Below, one piece after another: positions 38,246 through 47,341 of a stretch of 64,000 nt of DNA (position 1 is its first letter; each line of letters starts with the position of its first letter). The notes below the pieces were generated by a model. The model ran no database searches. It was given only the letters and a program-made list of their open reading frames with translations, and was not told the origin of the DNA. A program made the position numbers and the translations under genes. Location: assembly GCF_030929495.1 (NCBI RefSeq), contig NZ_JAVFWN010000002.1, positions 1-64,000 on the forward strand. The letters run 5' to 3'. This stretch comes from Nocardioides sp. LHD-245 (GTDB lineage Bacteria; Actinomycetota; Actinomycetes; Propionibacteriales; Nocardioidaceae).

Positions 38246-39571
38246 CTAGGCCGTGGGCGGAGCGACCGGCCGGCTCGCCAGGGTGACGGCCGTGTGCACC
38301 AGATGGCGGGTGAGGCGTTGAGCCTCTCGCAGGTCGACGACGTTCATGCCCGCGGGGAAGTCCAGCGGCAGCGGCGCGTCCGGACCGATCCGGTCCATGC
38401 CGATGCGCGCGGTGGGCAGGCCCTTCTGCCGCAGGATGTTGGCGTCGGTCGCACCGCTGTTCGCGATGATCGGACGGTGCGGCTCGCCGGCGAGCTCCTC
38501 CCACGCGGCGACGGCCGCCGCGACGACCGGGGCGTCCATCGGCGTGGCGGTCCCGGGAATGGTCAGCCGCGAGCGCCAGCGCACCGCGAGCTCGGGATGC
38601 CGCGCGCGGATCTCGTCGACGGCCGCCCCGAACTCGCGGCGGACGTCGGCGAGCGGCGTGCGCGGGCTGGTGCGCAGGTCCACGTAGAACCGGCACAGGG
38701 CCGGCGTGACCGACGACATCCGGGGCCAGCCGCTCTCGATCGCCGACACGATGCCCTGCGGCGCGACCAGGCCGTCGGTGTGCCGGTCGGCGTACACCGT
38801 GAACCACTCCTCGAGCTCGAGGACGACGACGGAGGCGCCCGCGATGGCATTGCGGTACGGCATCCGGTGCCGGCTGCCGACGTAGGAGAAGTTGCCCTCC
38901 ACCTCGACCTCGAACCAGCACAGGCCGACCTCCTCCCACGCGACCGCCCAGCCCGGCTTGGCGATCACGGCGTGGTCGGCCCAGACACCCTGCTCGAGCA
39001 TGAACGAGCAGCCGGCGCCCTGGCCGGCGTTGTGCCGGGTCAGGCCGCGCTCGATCCGGCCGTTGGTCGGCATGCCGCCGGCGCCGAGACCCACCAGGAC
39101 GCTGCCCGGGAGCTCGAGCCCGGCGGCGGCGATCGCCTCGGCGGCGGCCATCACACAGGCGGCGTGGCCCTTGGGGTTCGACGCACCGAGGCCGAGCACA
39201 TGGTCGCCGCGCACCCGGGCCTGAGGCTGCATGTCCTCGCGCAGCTCGGGCCCGACCCAGGGGACGTCCTCGTCCGCGTCGCCGACGGTCAGGGTGTCGA
39301 TGGGCGCGTAGAGCAGCACGTCCTCGCCGCCGCCGGTGCCGGCCAGCTCCCCGACTGCATTGGCCTGCCGATCGTCGAGCCACTGGGTGCGCGCGGGGAT
39401 GCCGTGGGCGTCGAGCTGTCCGGCGGCCCACTGTGCGAGCTCGCCCTCCTCCCCCGTCGGCGAGGGGATGTCGACCAGACCGACGACCAGCTCGGCCAGC
39501 CGGTCGCGATCGATCTCGCCCCACGCGGCGGCGATCGCGGTCCGTACGGCGCTCGGGTCAGGTGACGTCAT
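38246..39571 (-). CDS. M20-fold protein lacking the metal-binding residues
   Basis: The 441 residues align with M20 peptidases/deacylases over the full length (VDIPSPTGEEGEL near 33, the dimerisation domain, and the C-terminal SGATDANILRQKG), but the metal site is gone. HxD is PID (Pro90, Asp92), the GRGxxDDKG motif is GLGASNPKG with Asn132 in place of the bridging Asp, the Glu-Glu pair is Gly165-Gly166, and the C-terminal His is absent. So it is not a normal metallohydrolase. Last gene of the MFS-reductase-Rieske operon, 30 nt after the hydrolase gene. It may use a new chemistry or act as a binding/scaffold protein. Confidence 0.75.
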   Translation of the reverse strand: MTSPDPSAVRTAIAAAWGEIDRDRLAELVVGLVDIPSPTGEEGELAQWAAGQLDAHGIPARTQWLDDRQANAVGELAGTGGGEDVLLYAPIDTLTVGDADEDVPWVGPELREDMQPQARVRGDHVLGLGASNPKGHAACVMAAAEAIAAAGLELPGSVLVGLGAGGMPTNGRIERGLTRHNAGQGAGCSFMLEQGVWADHAVIAKPGWAVAWEEVGLCWFEVEVEGNFSYVGSRHRMPYRNAIAGASVVVLELEEWFTVYADRHTDGLVAPQGIVSAIESGWPRMSSVTPALCRFYVDLRTSPRTPLADVRREFGAAVDEIRARHPELAVRWRSRLTIPGTATPMDAPVVAAAVAAWEELAGEPHRPIIANSGATDANILRQKGLPTARIGMDRIGPDAPLPLDFPAGMNVVDLREAQRLTRHLVHTAVTLASRPVAPPTA

Positions 39572-39601
39572 GCTGACTCTCCTCGGTTCTGGGACTCGGT
39601 T

Positions 39602-40414
39602 CTAGGACAGGTGGGCGCGCACCAGGTCGGCCGTGCGCTCGGGGAACTCGGCCTGGGGGTGGTGCGCGGCGCCGGGGATCACCGCGGCGGAGCCGCGCGG
39701 CAGGCCGTCCGCGAGCCAGGCGCCGTACGCCGGCTCGCCGAACGGGTCGTGCTCGCCCCACAGCACCAGGGTCTCGGCACCGACCTCGTCGAGCAGACCG
39801 GTGAGGTCGTCCGGCTCGCCAAGCAGGCCCGGGTCGGCCGCGACGGCTCGGCTCGCGGGCGAGACGCTCGCCGCGTACCGCATCCGGACCAGCGCGTCGG
39901 GGATCCGGCTCGGGTCGTGCCACTCCAGCGCCAGCACGGTCGCGCGCAGCCGTTCGGGGCTCGGCTCGCCCGCCTCGTAGTACGCCGCGCGGGCCCGCGG
40001 TCCCAGCCCCAGGTCGGCGACGACGCCGGGCGGCGCCGGGAGCGGCTGGCTGCCGCAGGCGACGAGCCGGCCGACCAGGTCCGGACGGCGTGCGGACAGG
40101 ACCATCGCGACGATCCCGCCCAGCGACGTCGTGACGACGTCACAGCCGGTCAGGTCCCGGTCGTCGAGCAGCGCGGCCAGAGTGTCCGCGCAGCCCGCCA
40201 TCCGCGGGCCGCGCACCGTGGGCAGGGGCGAGCCGCCGTAGCCGGGCAGGTCGACCAGGAGCAGCTTCCGGTCGGCCAGGAAGGGCAGCAGGGCCCGGAA
40301 GTCCGCCGCGGCATGGCAGCCGGGGCCTCCGCCGTGCAGCACGACCAGCGGCGGCGCGGCCGCCGTCCCCTCGCCCCGCCACTCGACGGCGAGGCGGGGA
40401 CGGGCATCGCTCAT
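39602..40414 (-). CDS. Alpha/beta hydrolase, C-C (meta-cleavage product) hydrolase-like
   Basis: The 270 residues include LHGGGPG (about 26-32), the oxyanion loop of MhpC/BphD-type C-C hydrolases, a nucleophile elbow TTSLGG with Ser97, Asp in WGEHDPFG (about 220-227) and His in GAAHHPQAEFP. The elbow begins with Thr where Gly is normal. Overlaps the small membrane-protein gene by 4 nt (ATGA). Located in the Rieske oxygenase operon, so it may cleave a ring-opened product or an ester/amide made by the pathway. Confidence 0.82.
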   Translation of the reverse strand: MSDARPRLAVEWRGEGTAAAPPLVVLHGGGPGCHAAADFRALLPFLADRKLLLVDLPGYGGSPLPTVRGPRMAGCADTLAALLDDRDLTGCDVVTTSLGGIVAMVLSARRPDLVGRLVACGSQPLPAPPGVVADLGLGPRARAAYYEAGEPSPERLRATVLALEWHDPSRIPDALVRMRYAASVSPASRAVAADPGLLGEPDDLTGLLDEVGAETLVLWGEHDPFGEPAYGAWLADGLPRGSAAVIPGAAHHPQAEFPERTADLVRAHLS

Positions 40415-40563
40415 CGCAGCGAGGCCGGCCGGTCCTGGCGGCGTACGTCGCGCACGACCGTGCCGGTCAGGCGCAGCAGCACCGCCTGCACCAGACGCGG
40501 CAGCACGGCCAGGACGGCGAGCACGGCCACGATGCGGAGCAGAGCCTTGGGGTGGAGGTTCAT
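40411..40563 (-). CDS. 50-residue single-pass membrane protein
   Basis: A short gene between the Rieske oxygenase and hydrolase genes. The ATG at 40563 has GAGAGGAC 9-10 nt upstream, and its stop overlaps the hydrolase start by 4 nt, good evidence that it is translated. Residues 8-31 (ALLRIVAVLAVLAVLPRLVQ onward) form one hydrophobic helix; the tail is basic (VRDVRRQDR). No family is recognised. It could tether the oxygenase or hydrolase to the membrane. Confidence 0.6.
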   Translation of the reverse strand: MNLHPKALLRIVAVLAVLAVLPRLVQAVLLRLTGTVVRDVRRQDRPASLR

Positions 40564-40586
40564 CGTCGAAAGTCCTCTCGGGTCGG

Positions 40587-41876
40587 TCACTCGGCCGGGG
40601 GCTGCCGCTTCGAGCCGGGCGTGCGGTCGACCTGGACGGTCGGCTCGACCTGCTCGATGTGGCGACGGATCGCGGTCAGGGACAGGTCGGGGCGGTAGAG
40701 CTTCTCGGGCGGCGCGTTCATCACGTCGACCATCCAGGCGTCCTGGCCGGTGAACTGGCCGTGGAAGAGCCACCGGATCGCGGAGAGGTACTTCGCCTTG
40801 AAGATCGACGCCTTCGCGCCCTTCTCGAAGCGCACCAGGATCTGCACGTAGCGGACCTGGTCCTCGTTGACCGGGACGTACCACTCGAAGTGGATGAACT
40901 CCGGATAGGCGACGCGCAGCAGGCCGGGCAGCCGGAAGGACACGAAGCCGGGGATGTTGAGCCCCTTGATGACCGGGTTGACCCGCTTGCCCTTGCCCGG
41001 GGCGTCCGGCAGCGGCATCCGCTTCCACCAGCGCTTGTTGGTCCACGTGCCGAGGCCCGGGAACTCCGCCTCCCAGTGCACCTCGTCCTGCACCCGGATC
41101 AGCCAGCCGTCCTCCTCGACGATGCGCGTCATGTTCCACGCCGGCATCACCTTGAACAGCCGCCACAGCGCGGTGTTGTGGAGGTACTTCGCGTGCCCCT
41201 CGTCGAAGCCGTTCTCCGCCGCGAAGCGCCAGTTGCCCTCGCGGATGTCCCAGCGGCCGCCCATCACGAAGTCGTTGTCGAGCAGCTCGTTCGGGATGTC
41301 CCGCTCGACCGGCGGCACGTCGTCGCCCTGCGCGTCGCCGACGTAGATCCACACCAGCCCGAGCCGCTGCTCGACGGGGTACGTCGTCACGGAGACCTTG
41401 TTGTTGATCGGCGAGTCCGGCCCGTCGGTCAGCGCCGCGCACATCCGGCCGCTGTCGAGCTCGTAGGTCCAGCCGTGGTACGGGCAGCTGATCGTGCCCT
41501 CGTACTGGCGCCGGCCCAGCGACAGCGGCACGCCGCGGTGCGGGCAGCGGTCGTGCAGGCCGAAGATCTCGTCCTTCTCGCGGACCAGCACGATCCGCTC
41601 CCCCAGCAGCTCGACCGGGACCGGCTTCTTGCCGACCTGCTCGGCCCACATCACCGGGTACCAGTAGTCGCGGAAACCGAGCTCCGCGGCGTCGTACCGG
41701 GGCCACGACGACCAGTCGTTGCCGTGCTCGTTGGACGCGGCACGCCGACGCGCGCGGGGCCGGCGCTCGCCGGCGGTTCGGCGCGGCGCGGGCGGGGCCT
41801 CGCCCGGGGCCCGCCGCCGGGCCGCCTTGCGCTCGGGTGCGTCGGTCGTCGACTGCTCGTTCTCGGTGAGGCTCAT
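40587..41876 (-). CDS. Rieske non-heme iron oxygenase, terminal oxygenase
   Basis: Activates O2 for ring hydroxylation or O/N-demethylation. About 429 residues from the ATG at 41876 (GGAGGAAGG upstream); an ATG at 41900 is the alternative. An Arg/Pro/Ala-rich, probably disordered N-terminal 50 residues are unusual. The Rieske cluster ligands are CPHRG and CPYHGW (about 110 and 131) and the mononuclear iron site is FDEGHAKYLH (about 207-216). Electrons should come from the FMN/2Fe-2S reductase encoded next door. KshA/VanA-like overall; substrate not assignable. Confidence 0.9.
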   Translation of the reverse strand: MSLTENEQSTTDAPERKAARRRAPGEAPPAPRRTAGERRPRARRRAASNEHGNDWSSWPRYDAAELGFRDYWYPVMWAEQVGKKPVPVELLGERIVLVREKDEIFGLHDRCPHRGVPLSLGRRQYEGTISCPYHGWTYELDSGRMCAALTDGPDSPINNKVSVTTYPVEQRLGLVWIYVGDAQGDDVPPVERDIPNELLDNDFVMGGRWDIREGNWRFAAENGFDEGHAKYLHNTALWRLFKVMPAWNMTRIVEEDGWLIRVQDEVHWEAEFPGLGTWTNKRWWKRMPLPDAPGKGKRVNPVIKGLNIPGFVSFRLPGLLRVAYPEFIHFEWYVPVNEDQVRYVQILVRFEKGAKASIFKAKYLSAIRWLFHGQFTGQDAWMVDVMNAPPEKLYRPDLSLTAIRRHIEQVEPTVQVDRTPGSKRQPPAE

Positions 41877-41913
41877 CGTCTTTCCTTCCTCCAGGTTCAT
41901 GTCGTCGCCGGAC

Positions 41914-42861
41914 TCAGATGTCCAGGACGAGCTCGGGCGTGCGGGCCCGGGAGACGCAGACCGCCAGGGCGTCGTCGCTCTCCCCCGGCGCCCGGAACGA
42001 GTCGCGGTGGTCGGGTTCGCCCTGCAGGACGCGCACCTCGCACGAGCCGCACACCCCGTCGCGGCAGGCGTTCGCGACGCTGATGCCGACCGTCTCGAGC
42101 GCGTCGAGGATGCTCTCGTCGGCGGCCACGTCGACGGTCACCTCGGACTTCGCGCACCGCACCTTCACCGGCGCGGACACCAGCCCGGAGAGGTCCTTGC
42201 CCGCGAACCGCTCGACGTTGAGCGCGCCCTCGGGCCACTCCTCGCAGGCGGCCTCGACCGCGTCGATGAGGCCGGTGGGGCCGCAGCAGTAGACCGCCGT
42301 GCCCTCCTCGGGGTCGGTCAGGAGGCCGGCGATGTCGAGACGCCCAGCCTCGTCCTCGGGCTGGATCAGGACCCGGTCGCCATGGGTGGCGAGGAGGTCG
42401 CGGAAGGCCATCGAGGAGCGGGTCCGGCCGCCGTACACCAGCCGCCACGGGACCCGCTCGGCCTCGGCCTGGCGGATCATCGGCAGGATCGGCGTGATGC
42501 CGATGCCGCCGGCGATGAACAGGTAGCGCTTGGCCGGCACCAGCGCGAAGTGGTTGCGCGGACCGCCGACCTCGACCAGGTCGCCCGGACGGGCCTCGTC
42601 GTGGATGTAGCTCGAGCCGCCCCGCGACTGCGGCTCGGCGAGCACCCCCACGACGTATCGGTCCCGGTCGGCGGGGTCGCCGCACAGCGAGTACTGGCGC
42701 ACCACGTCGGGCAGGCCAAGGTCGATGTGCGCCCCCGGCGTCCACGCGGGCAGGATCCCGCCCTCCGGATCGACGAGCTCGAGGCTCAGCACGCCGTCGG
42801 CCTCGACCCGCATCGCGCGGATCATCAGGTCCAAGACGCCCTCGTCGTCCCAGTTGGTCAT
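41914..42861 (-). CDS. Phthalate-dioxygenase-type reductase (FMN, NAD, C-terminal [2Fe-2S])
   Basis: The 315 residues run flavin domain (RQYSLCGDPADRDRY, about 58), NAD domain (FIAGGIGITPILPMI, about 111; YCCGPTGLID, about 193) and C-terminal plant-type ferredoxin with ACRDGVCGSC (about 259) and a last Cys in LAVCVSRA. VanB/PDR class; electron donor to the Rieske oxygenase. ATG at 42861 overlaps the MFS transporter stop by 4 nt. Confidence 0.93.
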   Translation of the reverse strand: MTNWDDEGVLDLMIRAMRVEADGVLSLELVDPEGGILPAWTPGAHIDLGLPDVVRQYSLCGDPADRDRYVVGVLAEPQSRGGSSYIHDEARPGDLVEVGGPRNHFALVPAKRYLFIAGGIGITPILPMIRQAEAERVPWRLVYGGRTRSSMAFRDLLATHGDRVLIQPEDEAGRLDIAGLLTDPEEGTAVYCCGPTGLIDAVEAACEEWPEGALNVERFAGKDLSGLVSAPVKVRCAKSEVTVDVAADESILDALETVGISVANACRDGVCGSCEVRVLQGEPDHRDSFRAPGESDDALAVCVSRARTPELVLDI

Positions 42862-44066
42862 GTCACTACTCCGCTTCTCACCCAACGTTGTCTGGCATGG
42901 GCGATCAGCGCGGCGGATGCGGCCGCGGCGATCGCGATGACGTACCAAGCCGGTCCGTAGCGGCCGGAGCCGGCGACGGCGGCGAACAGGAGCGGCCCGC
43001 ACACGCCGCCGAAGAAGACGCCGCCCTGGGTCAGTCCGGTGACGGCGGCGATGCTGTGCGGGCGCGCCTGCGTGACGCTCAGGTTGAACAGTCCGTTCCA
43101 GCCCCAGCCGAGGCCGTAGGCGGCGAGCGCACCGACCAGGAAGCCCCAGCCCGAGCCGGTGCCCAGCAGGACGTAGCCGAGGGCGCCGCCGGCGAGCATG
43201 GACCCCACGGCGCGCAGCGAGTCGGCGCCCTCGTGGCGCCCGCCGGTCCACGAGGCGAGCACCCGGGCCACGATGCAGGTCAGGCTCCCCGCGATCTGCA
43301 CCGCTCCCACGACCTGCGGGGAGACCCCGGCGTGCTGACCGGTGACGGCCAGGAACGACGGCAGCGTCGTCGCCGCGACGGAGCCCAGGAAGGCACCGCC
43401 GACCAGCGCCGCCACCAGCGGCGCTCCGCCGACCGGCACCGGCGTCGTACCGGGCACGGCCGGGCCGGCCGGGAGCCGCGGCGCGCGGGCCACGGCGTCG
43501 CGCCCGAACGGGATGGCCAGCTGGACCGCCGCGACCAGGACGGCGACCGCCCAGACGGCCGCCCGCCACGAGCCGGTGCCACCTACCGCCGCGAGCAGCG
43601 CACCGGCGATCAGGGTCGCGGCCGGGATGGCGGACTGCACCGCGCCGAAGGCGATCGCCCGCACCCGCCCGGGGCCGATGCCCGAGAGGATCTGGTTGGA
43701 CGCCGGCTGCACGAGGGAGTTGGGGATCCCGATGAGGGTCAGCGCGATGACGACAGCGGCCGCGTCCCCGGCGAGCGCGACGCCGACCAGCCCGAGCATG
43801 CTGCCGAGCGCGGCCAGGCGCAGCGCGACCAGCGGACCGCACCACGCCACGAACCGGCCCGAGAACGGCGAGAGCAGCGCCGACACCGCGTAGTAGCCGG
43901 CGACCGCCGTGGCGACGTCGCCCGCCCCGAAGGCCATGGTCCGGCCCATCTGGATCGCGAGCGTGCCGACCAGGAAGGGCGGCACCGAGACCGCCACGAG
44001 CGTGCCGAGCACCCCGGCGACGGCGCGGACGCCTGTCGTCGTGCTCGGTTCGATCGTGCTGGTCAT
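42858..44066 (-). CDS. MFS transporter
   Basis: The 402 residues form about 12 membrane helices, with the cytoplasmic loop after helix 2 reading SPFSGRFVAWCGPL and GWGWNGLFNLSV in the second half. First gene of the Rieske operon, presumably importing its substrate or exporting a product. Its ATG lies 17 nt downstream of operator A. Confidence 0.88.
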   Translation of the reverse strand: MTSTIEPSTTTGVRAVAGVLGTLVAVSVPPFLVGTLAIQMGRTMAFGAGDVATAVAGYYAVSALLSPFSGRFVAWCGPLVALRLAALGSMLGLVGVALAGDAAAVVIALTLIGIPNSLVQPASNQILSGIGPGRVRAIAFGAVQSAIPAATLIAGALLAAVGGTGSWRAAVWAVAVLVAAVQLAIPFGRDAVARAPRLPAGPAVPGTTPVPVGGAPLVAALVGGAFLGSVAATTLPSFLAVTGQHAGVSPQVVGAVQIAGSLTCIVARVLASWTGGRHEGADSLRAVGSMLAGGALGYVLLGTGSGWGFLVGALAAYGLGWGWNGLFNLSVTQARPHSIAAVTGLTQGGVFFGGVCGPLLFAAVAGSGRYGPAWYVIAIAAAASAALIAHARQRWVRSGVVT

Positions 44067-44082
44067 GGTCCGACCCCTTTCC

Positions 44083-44098
44083 GTACGCTGTACCGTAC
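44083..44098. promoter_or_regulatory. GTAC-box operator A
   Basis: GTAC-GCT-GTAC-C-GTAC. Core GTAC-N3-GTAC as at the other five sites, flanked by TTTCC on the left. Lies 17 nt before the MFS start and in the 79-nt gap after the PrpD-family gene. Predicted to be bound by the TetR regulator encoded at 59935. Confidence 0.7.
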
Positions 44099-44145
44099 AT
44101 GAAAGGACGGCGTGAGGGGAAGGCTTCGTCGCCCTCGGTCCGACC

Positions 44146-45468
44146 TCAGCGCAGGTCGGACAGGAGACGGATCAACCCGCGCGGCGTGAGGCCGGCGATC
44201 AGCTCGCCGGGCAGCGCCGTCCAGCAGGCGTCACCGTCGAAGAGCACGCCGAGCTTGCGGGCGACGACCTCCGCCGGGTCGACGTCGCGCCGCAGCGGCT
44301 CGCGATGTCGCACGACGTCGCCCGCTGCCGAGGTCACGACGAGCCCGACCGCGTCGGCCGACGGGACCGGCACCAGCCTCAGCTCACCCGCGAAGGCGGT
44401 CGCGGGGTCGGCGGCGCGGAAGTACCGGACATCGCGCTCGCGTCCCCGGGCGACGGCCCCGACCGAGTAGGCCAGGCTCGCTGCCGCCTCGGGCGGACCG
44501 TCCACGACGCGATCGGTCGAGATGTAGGCCGTCATCGTGGCGGGCAGGGTCACCTCGATCGCGGAGGCGGCGCCGATCACCGGGCGGCCGGACCGTTCCG
44601 CGAGCCCCACCAGGCCGCGGATCACCGCCTGCAGCGGGGTCGAGCAGGGGAACTCCTTGTGCATCCCCTCGACGATGCGAGGTGGATCGTCGACCGCGCC
44701 GTCGACCGCACCGTCGACCGCCCCGGCCACCGGTACGGCGAAGGCGCGGCGGGCGGGCCCGTCGAGGAGTGTGGGTGAGGCGCGCAGGCCGGCCGCGGCG
44801 CGCACGGCCGCCTGCAGGCCCGCGGCCGCCACGTCGCCGAGGAGCACGTAGTGCCCGTCGGCGAAGACGTCCTCGCTCAGCAGACCGCCGGCCGACGCGG
44901 TCGCCAGCGCCAACGCCTGGACCGTGCGCTCCGTATCGAGGCCGAGCAGGCAGGAGGCCGTCATCGCGGCGCCGAGGCGTCCCGCCACGGCACCCGGCCA
45001 CCAGGAGGCCTGGTAGAGCCGGGGCCCGCCCAGCAGGCCGGCCGCGACCGCGGTGACCTCGTAGCCCGCCGCGATCGCGGCGAGGACGTCGCGGCCGCCG
45101 ACGTCCGCCCGGGCGCCGAGGTGCACGGCGAGCGGAACCACCGCGGCGCCGGGCACGGTGCCCGACCCGGGGTGGACGGCATCCAGCTCGTCGACATGGA
45201 CCGCCGTGACGTCGGCGACCAGTGCGTCGGTCCGGCTCCGCCGCACTCCCGGCGCCCCCAGGGGCGTCCAGGCCTGGTCGGTGTCGACCGGCTCCTGGGA
45301 GTCGAGCAGGCGGCCCACGGTGGGGTGGCCGGCGCCGACCACCAGGCAGGCCAGGGTGTCGGCGCTCAGCAGCGCCGCGGCCCGGACCACGTCGCCCTCG
45401 CCCGCCCGCGCCGAGGCGGCGACCGCCGTACCGCGGTGGGCGAGGACCTCGAGCGTCGACGCGGCCAT
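44146..45468 (-). CDS. MmgE/PrpD-family protein
   Basis: The 440 residues match the MmgE/PrpD fold (2-methylcitrate dehydratase, cis-aconitate decarboxylase and related enzymes): helical N-terminal half with LDAVHPGSGTVPGAAVVPLA (about 94-113), IAAGYEV and GMHKEFPCSTPLQAVI (about 268-283). Probably dehydrates, hydrates or isomerises a tricarboxylate-like ring-cleavage product. Three GAVDGAVD repeats near 250 are low-complexity. Start overlaps the LLM gene stop by one base (TGATG). Confidence 0.82.
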   Translation of the reverse strand: MAASTLEVLAHRGTAVAASARAGEGDVVRAAALLSADTLACLVVGAGHPTVGRLLDSQEPVDTDQAWTPLGAPGVRRSRTDALVADVTAVHVDELDAVHPGSGTVPGAAVVPLAVHLGARADVGGRDVLAAIAAGYEVTAVAAGLLGGPRLYQASWWPGAVAGRLGAAMTASCLLGLDTERTVQALALATASAGGLLSEDVFADGHYVLLGDVAAAGLQAAVRAAAGLRASPTLLDGPARRAFAVPVAGAVDGAVDGAVDDPPRIVEGMHKEFPCSTPLQAVIRGLVGLAERSGRPVIGAASAIEVTLPATMTAYISTDRVVDGPPEAAASLAYSVGAVARGRERDVRYFRAADPATAFAGELRLVPVPSADAVGLVVTSAAGDVVRHREPLRRDVDPAEVVARKLGVLFDGDACWTALPGELIAGLTPRGLIRLLSDLR

Positions 45469-46487
45469 CAGCGGGCGGGCACCCCGAGCACCTCCACGCC
45501 GACCGCCTCGACGAGGTCGTGCGGCAGGTCGTAGGACCCGACGTGCTGGATGAAGACCGACGTGGCGCCGGCCCGCTCCACCAGGTCGAGCTTGGCCGCG
45601 ATCTCGGCAGGGGTGCCGAACAGGCAGAACTCCTGGGCGAACCTCACCGCGTCGTCGTCGCTGATCCACTCGCCGCAGACCTCGACCGCGTGGTCCCAGT
45701 CCTCGGCGTGCACGAGGTCCGGGTAGACACCCGGGATCTCAGCCGGAACCTCGGCCTCGATGCCGGCGGCCTGCAGGGCGGTCCTGCCGCCGCGCTGGGC
45801 GATGCCGGCGCAGATCGGCTTGAGGATGCGGGCGTCGCGCTCGATGTCGTCCGTCACCTTGGCATGCGCCGAGACGATGATCTTCACGTCCGCGGGCGCC
45901 TTGCCGGCTTCACGAGCACCGGCCTCGACGAGGCCACGCGAGCGGGCGACCGCCGACTCCGAGACCCCGCTGAGCAGGATCGCGCCGTCGGCGATCTCCC
46001 CGGCCAACTGGAGGTTGCGCGGGCCGCTCGCGGCGAGGAGCACCGGCACTCCCGGATGCGGGTCACGCATCCGGGAGCTGACCGGACCGAAGTCGACCGT
46101 GTCGCCGGCGAGGACGGAGCGGATCACGTCCACCCCCGCCCGGAGCTCGGCCTGGCGGCTCGACCTGAGGCCGACCGGGTCGACGGAACTGTGACCCACG
46201 CCCAGGCCCAGGTCGAAGCGGCCGGGCGCGGCCTCGCCGATGGTCCGGGTCAGACCCGCCACGACGCTGGGGTGCCGCGTGACGACGTTGCTGACCGCGG
46301 TGCCGATCCGGATCGACTCCGTCTGCAGGGCCACGGCGTAGGCCGTGAGGAAGGCGTCGCGCCACAGCATCTGCGAGTCGGGCAGGAAGACCTGCGCGAA
46401 CCCGAGCTCCTCGGCCCGGCGGGCCAGCCGGGCCACCTCGGTGGCCGGAGCGCAGGGAGGCAGCCGGATGCCGATCGGCAGGCTCAT
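45468..46487 (-). CDS. LLM-class flavin/F420-dependent oxidoreductase
   Basis: The 339 residues begin SLPIGIRLPPCAPATEVARL, then LGFAQVFLPDSQML and VLLAASGPRNLQLAGEIADG (about 174-193), all typical of the bacterial luciferase-like fold. Whether it uses FMN or F420 cannot be settled from the sequence. In a heterocycle pathway it could be a monooxygenase or an F420-dependent reductase. Overlaps its upstream hydrolase gene by 4 nt. Confidence 0.88.
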   Translation of the reverse strand: MSLPIGIRLPPCAPATEVARLARRAEELGFAQVFLPDSQMLWRDAFLTAYAVALQTESIRIGTAVSNVVTRHPSVVAGLTRTIGEAAPGRFDLGLGVGHSSVDPVGLRSSRQAELRAGVDVIRSVLAGDTVDFGPVSSRMRDPHPGVPVLLAASGPRNLQLAGEIADGAILLSGVSESAVARSRGLVEAGAREAGKAPADVKIIVSAHAKVTDDIERDARILKPICAGIAQRGGRTALQAAGIEAEVPAEIPGVYPDLVHAEDWDHAVEVCGEWISDDDAVRFAQEFCLFGTPAEIAAKLDLVERAGATSVFIQHVGSYDLPHDLVEAVGVEVLGVPAR

Positions 46488-47341
46488 GCGAGCGCGCCGC
46501 CCCGCCCGAAGAACTCGCGGGCCTCCTTGTTGAAGCGATCCGCGTGCTCGTGCTGCGGCCAGTGCCCGCACTCGCCATAGATCTCCAGCTCCGAGCCGGG
46601 GATCGAGGCGTGCATGCGCTCAGCCTCGGGTACGTCGCCGAACGGGTTCTCCGCGCCCCACACGATGCGGGTGGGCGCCTTGATGCGGCCCATCTGCTCG
46701 GGCGAGAGGAGGTCCTCGACGCGGTTCTCCATGGTCTGCAGACACAGCAGGCGATCGATCCTGGCCACGAACTCGGGGCGGTGGTAGATCGCGTGCCGAA
46801 CCTCGACGAGCTCCTCGGACACATTGGCCGGGTCGAACATGAGCAGCTCGAGGCGCTGGCGGGTCAGCGCCACGTCGTCGCTCTCGACCGCGGCCCGGGT
46901 GCTGGTGCGGATCCGCTCCATGACCGGCGGGTTCGCGACCGTGCCGCCGGGGGCGACCAGGATCAGGCTGCCGACACGCTCGGGGTGGTCGGCTGCCAGC
47001 CGGCCGGCGACCCAGCCACCCAGCGACTCCCCCACGAAGTGCGCCTTGGCGATGCCCTGGGCGTCCATGTAGGCGAGCACATGCTCGACGTAGCGCGGGA
47101 TACGGTAGTCGGCATCCGGGCCCTCGGTGTAGCCGTGCCCGACCATGTCCACGGCGTGGCAGTCGAACTCGTCGGACAGCACGGTCAGGTTGCGGACGAA
47201 GGCCTCGAGGTGCCCACTCGTCCCGTGCAGCATGATGACGGGGTCGCCGGCGCCGGCCCGCACGTAGCGGGTGCGCAGTCCGCCCGCCTCGATGAAGCCG
47301 TGGCGGTAGTCCGTCGTGCTCAGCTGGGTCCACAGGGTCAT
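46484..47341 (-). CDS. Alpha/beta hydrolase (ring-cleavage product hydrolase-like)
   Basis: The 285 residues have MLHGTSGHLEAF (about 35), a regular nucleophile elbow GESLGG (about 105-110), Asn in WGAENPFG at the position of the usual acid, and His in YGECGHWPQHE. BphD/MhpC-like. Encoded directly after a LigB-type dioxygenase with a 4-nt overlap, so the natural proposal is hydrolysis of the ring-opened product. The Asn where Asp is expected should be checked; a nearby Asp/Glu may substitute. Confidence 0.85.
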   Translation of the reverse strand: MTLWTQLSTTDYRHGFIEAGGLRTRYVRAGAGDPVIMLHGTSGHLEAFVRNLTVLSDEFDCHAVDMVGHGYTEGPDADYRIPRYVEHVLAYMDAQGIAKAHFVGESLGGWVAGRLAADHPERVGSLILVAPGGTVANPPVMERIRTSTRAAVESDDVALTRQRLELLMFDPANVSEELVEVRHAIYHRPEFVARIDRLLCLQTMENRVEDLLSPEQMGRIKAPTRIVWGAENPFGDVPEAERMHASIPGSELEIYGECGHWPQHEHADRFNKEAREFFGRGGALA

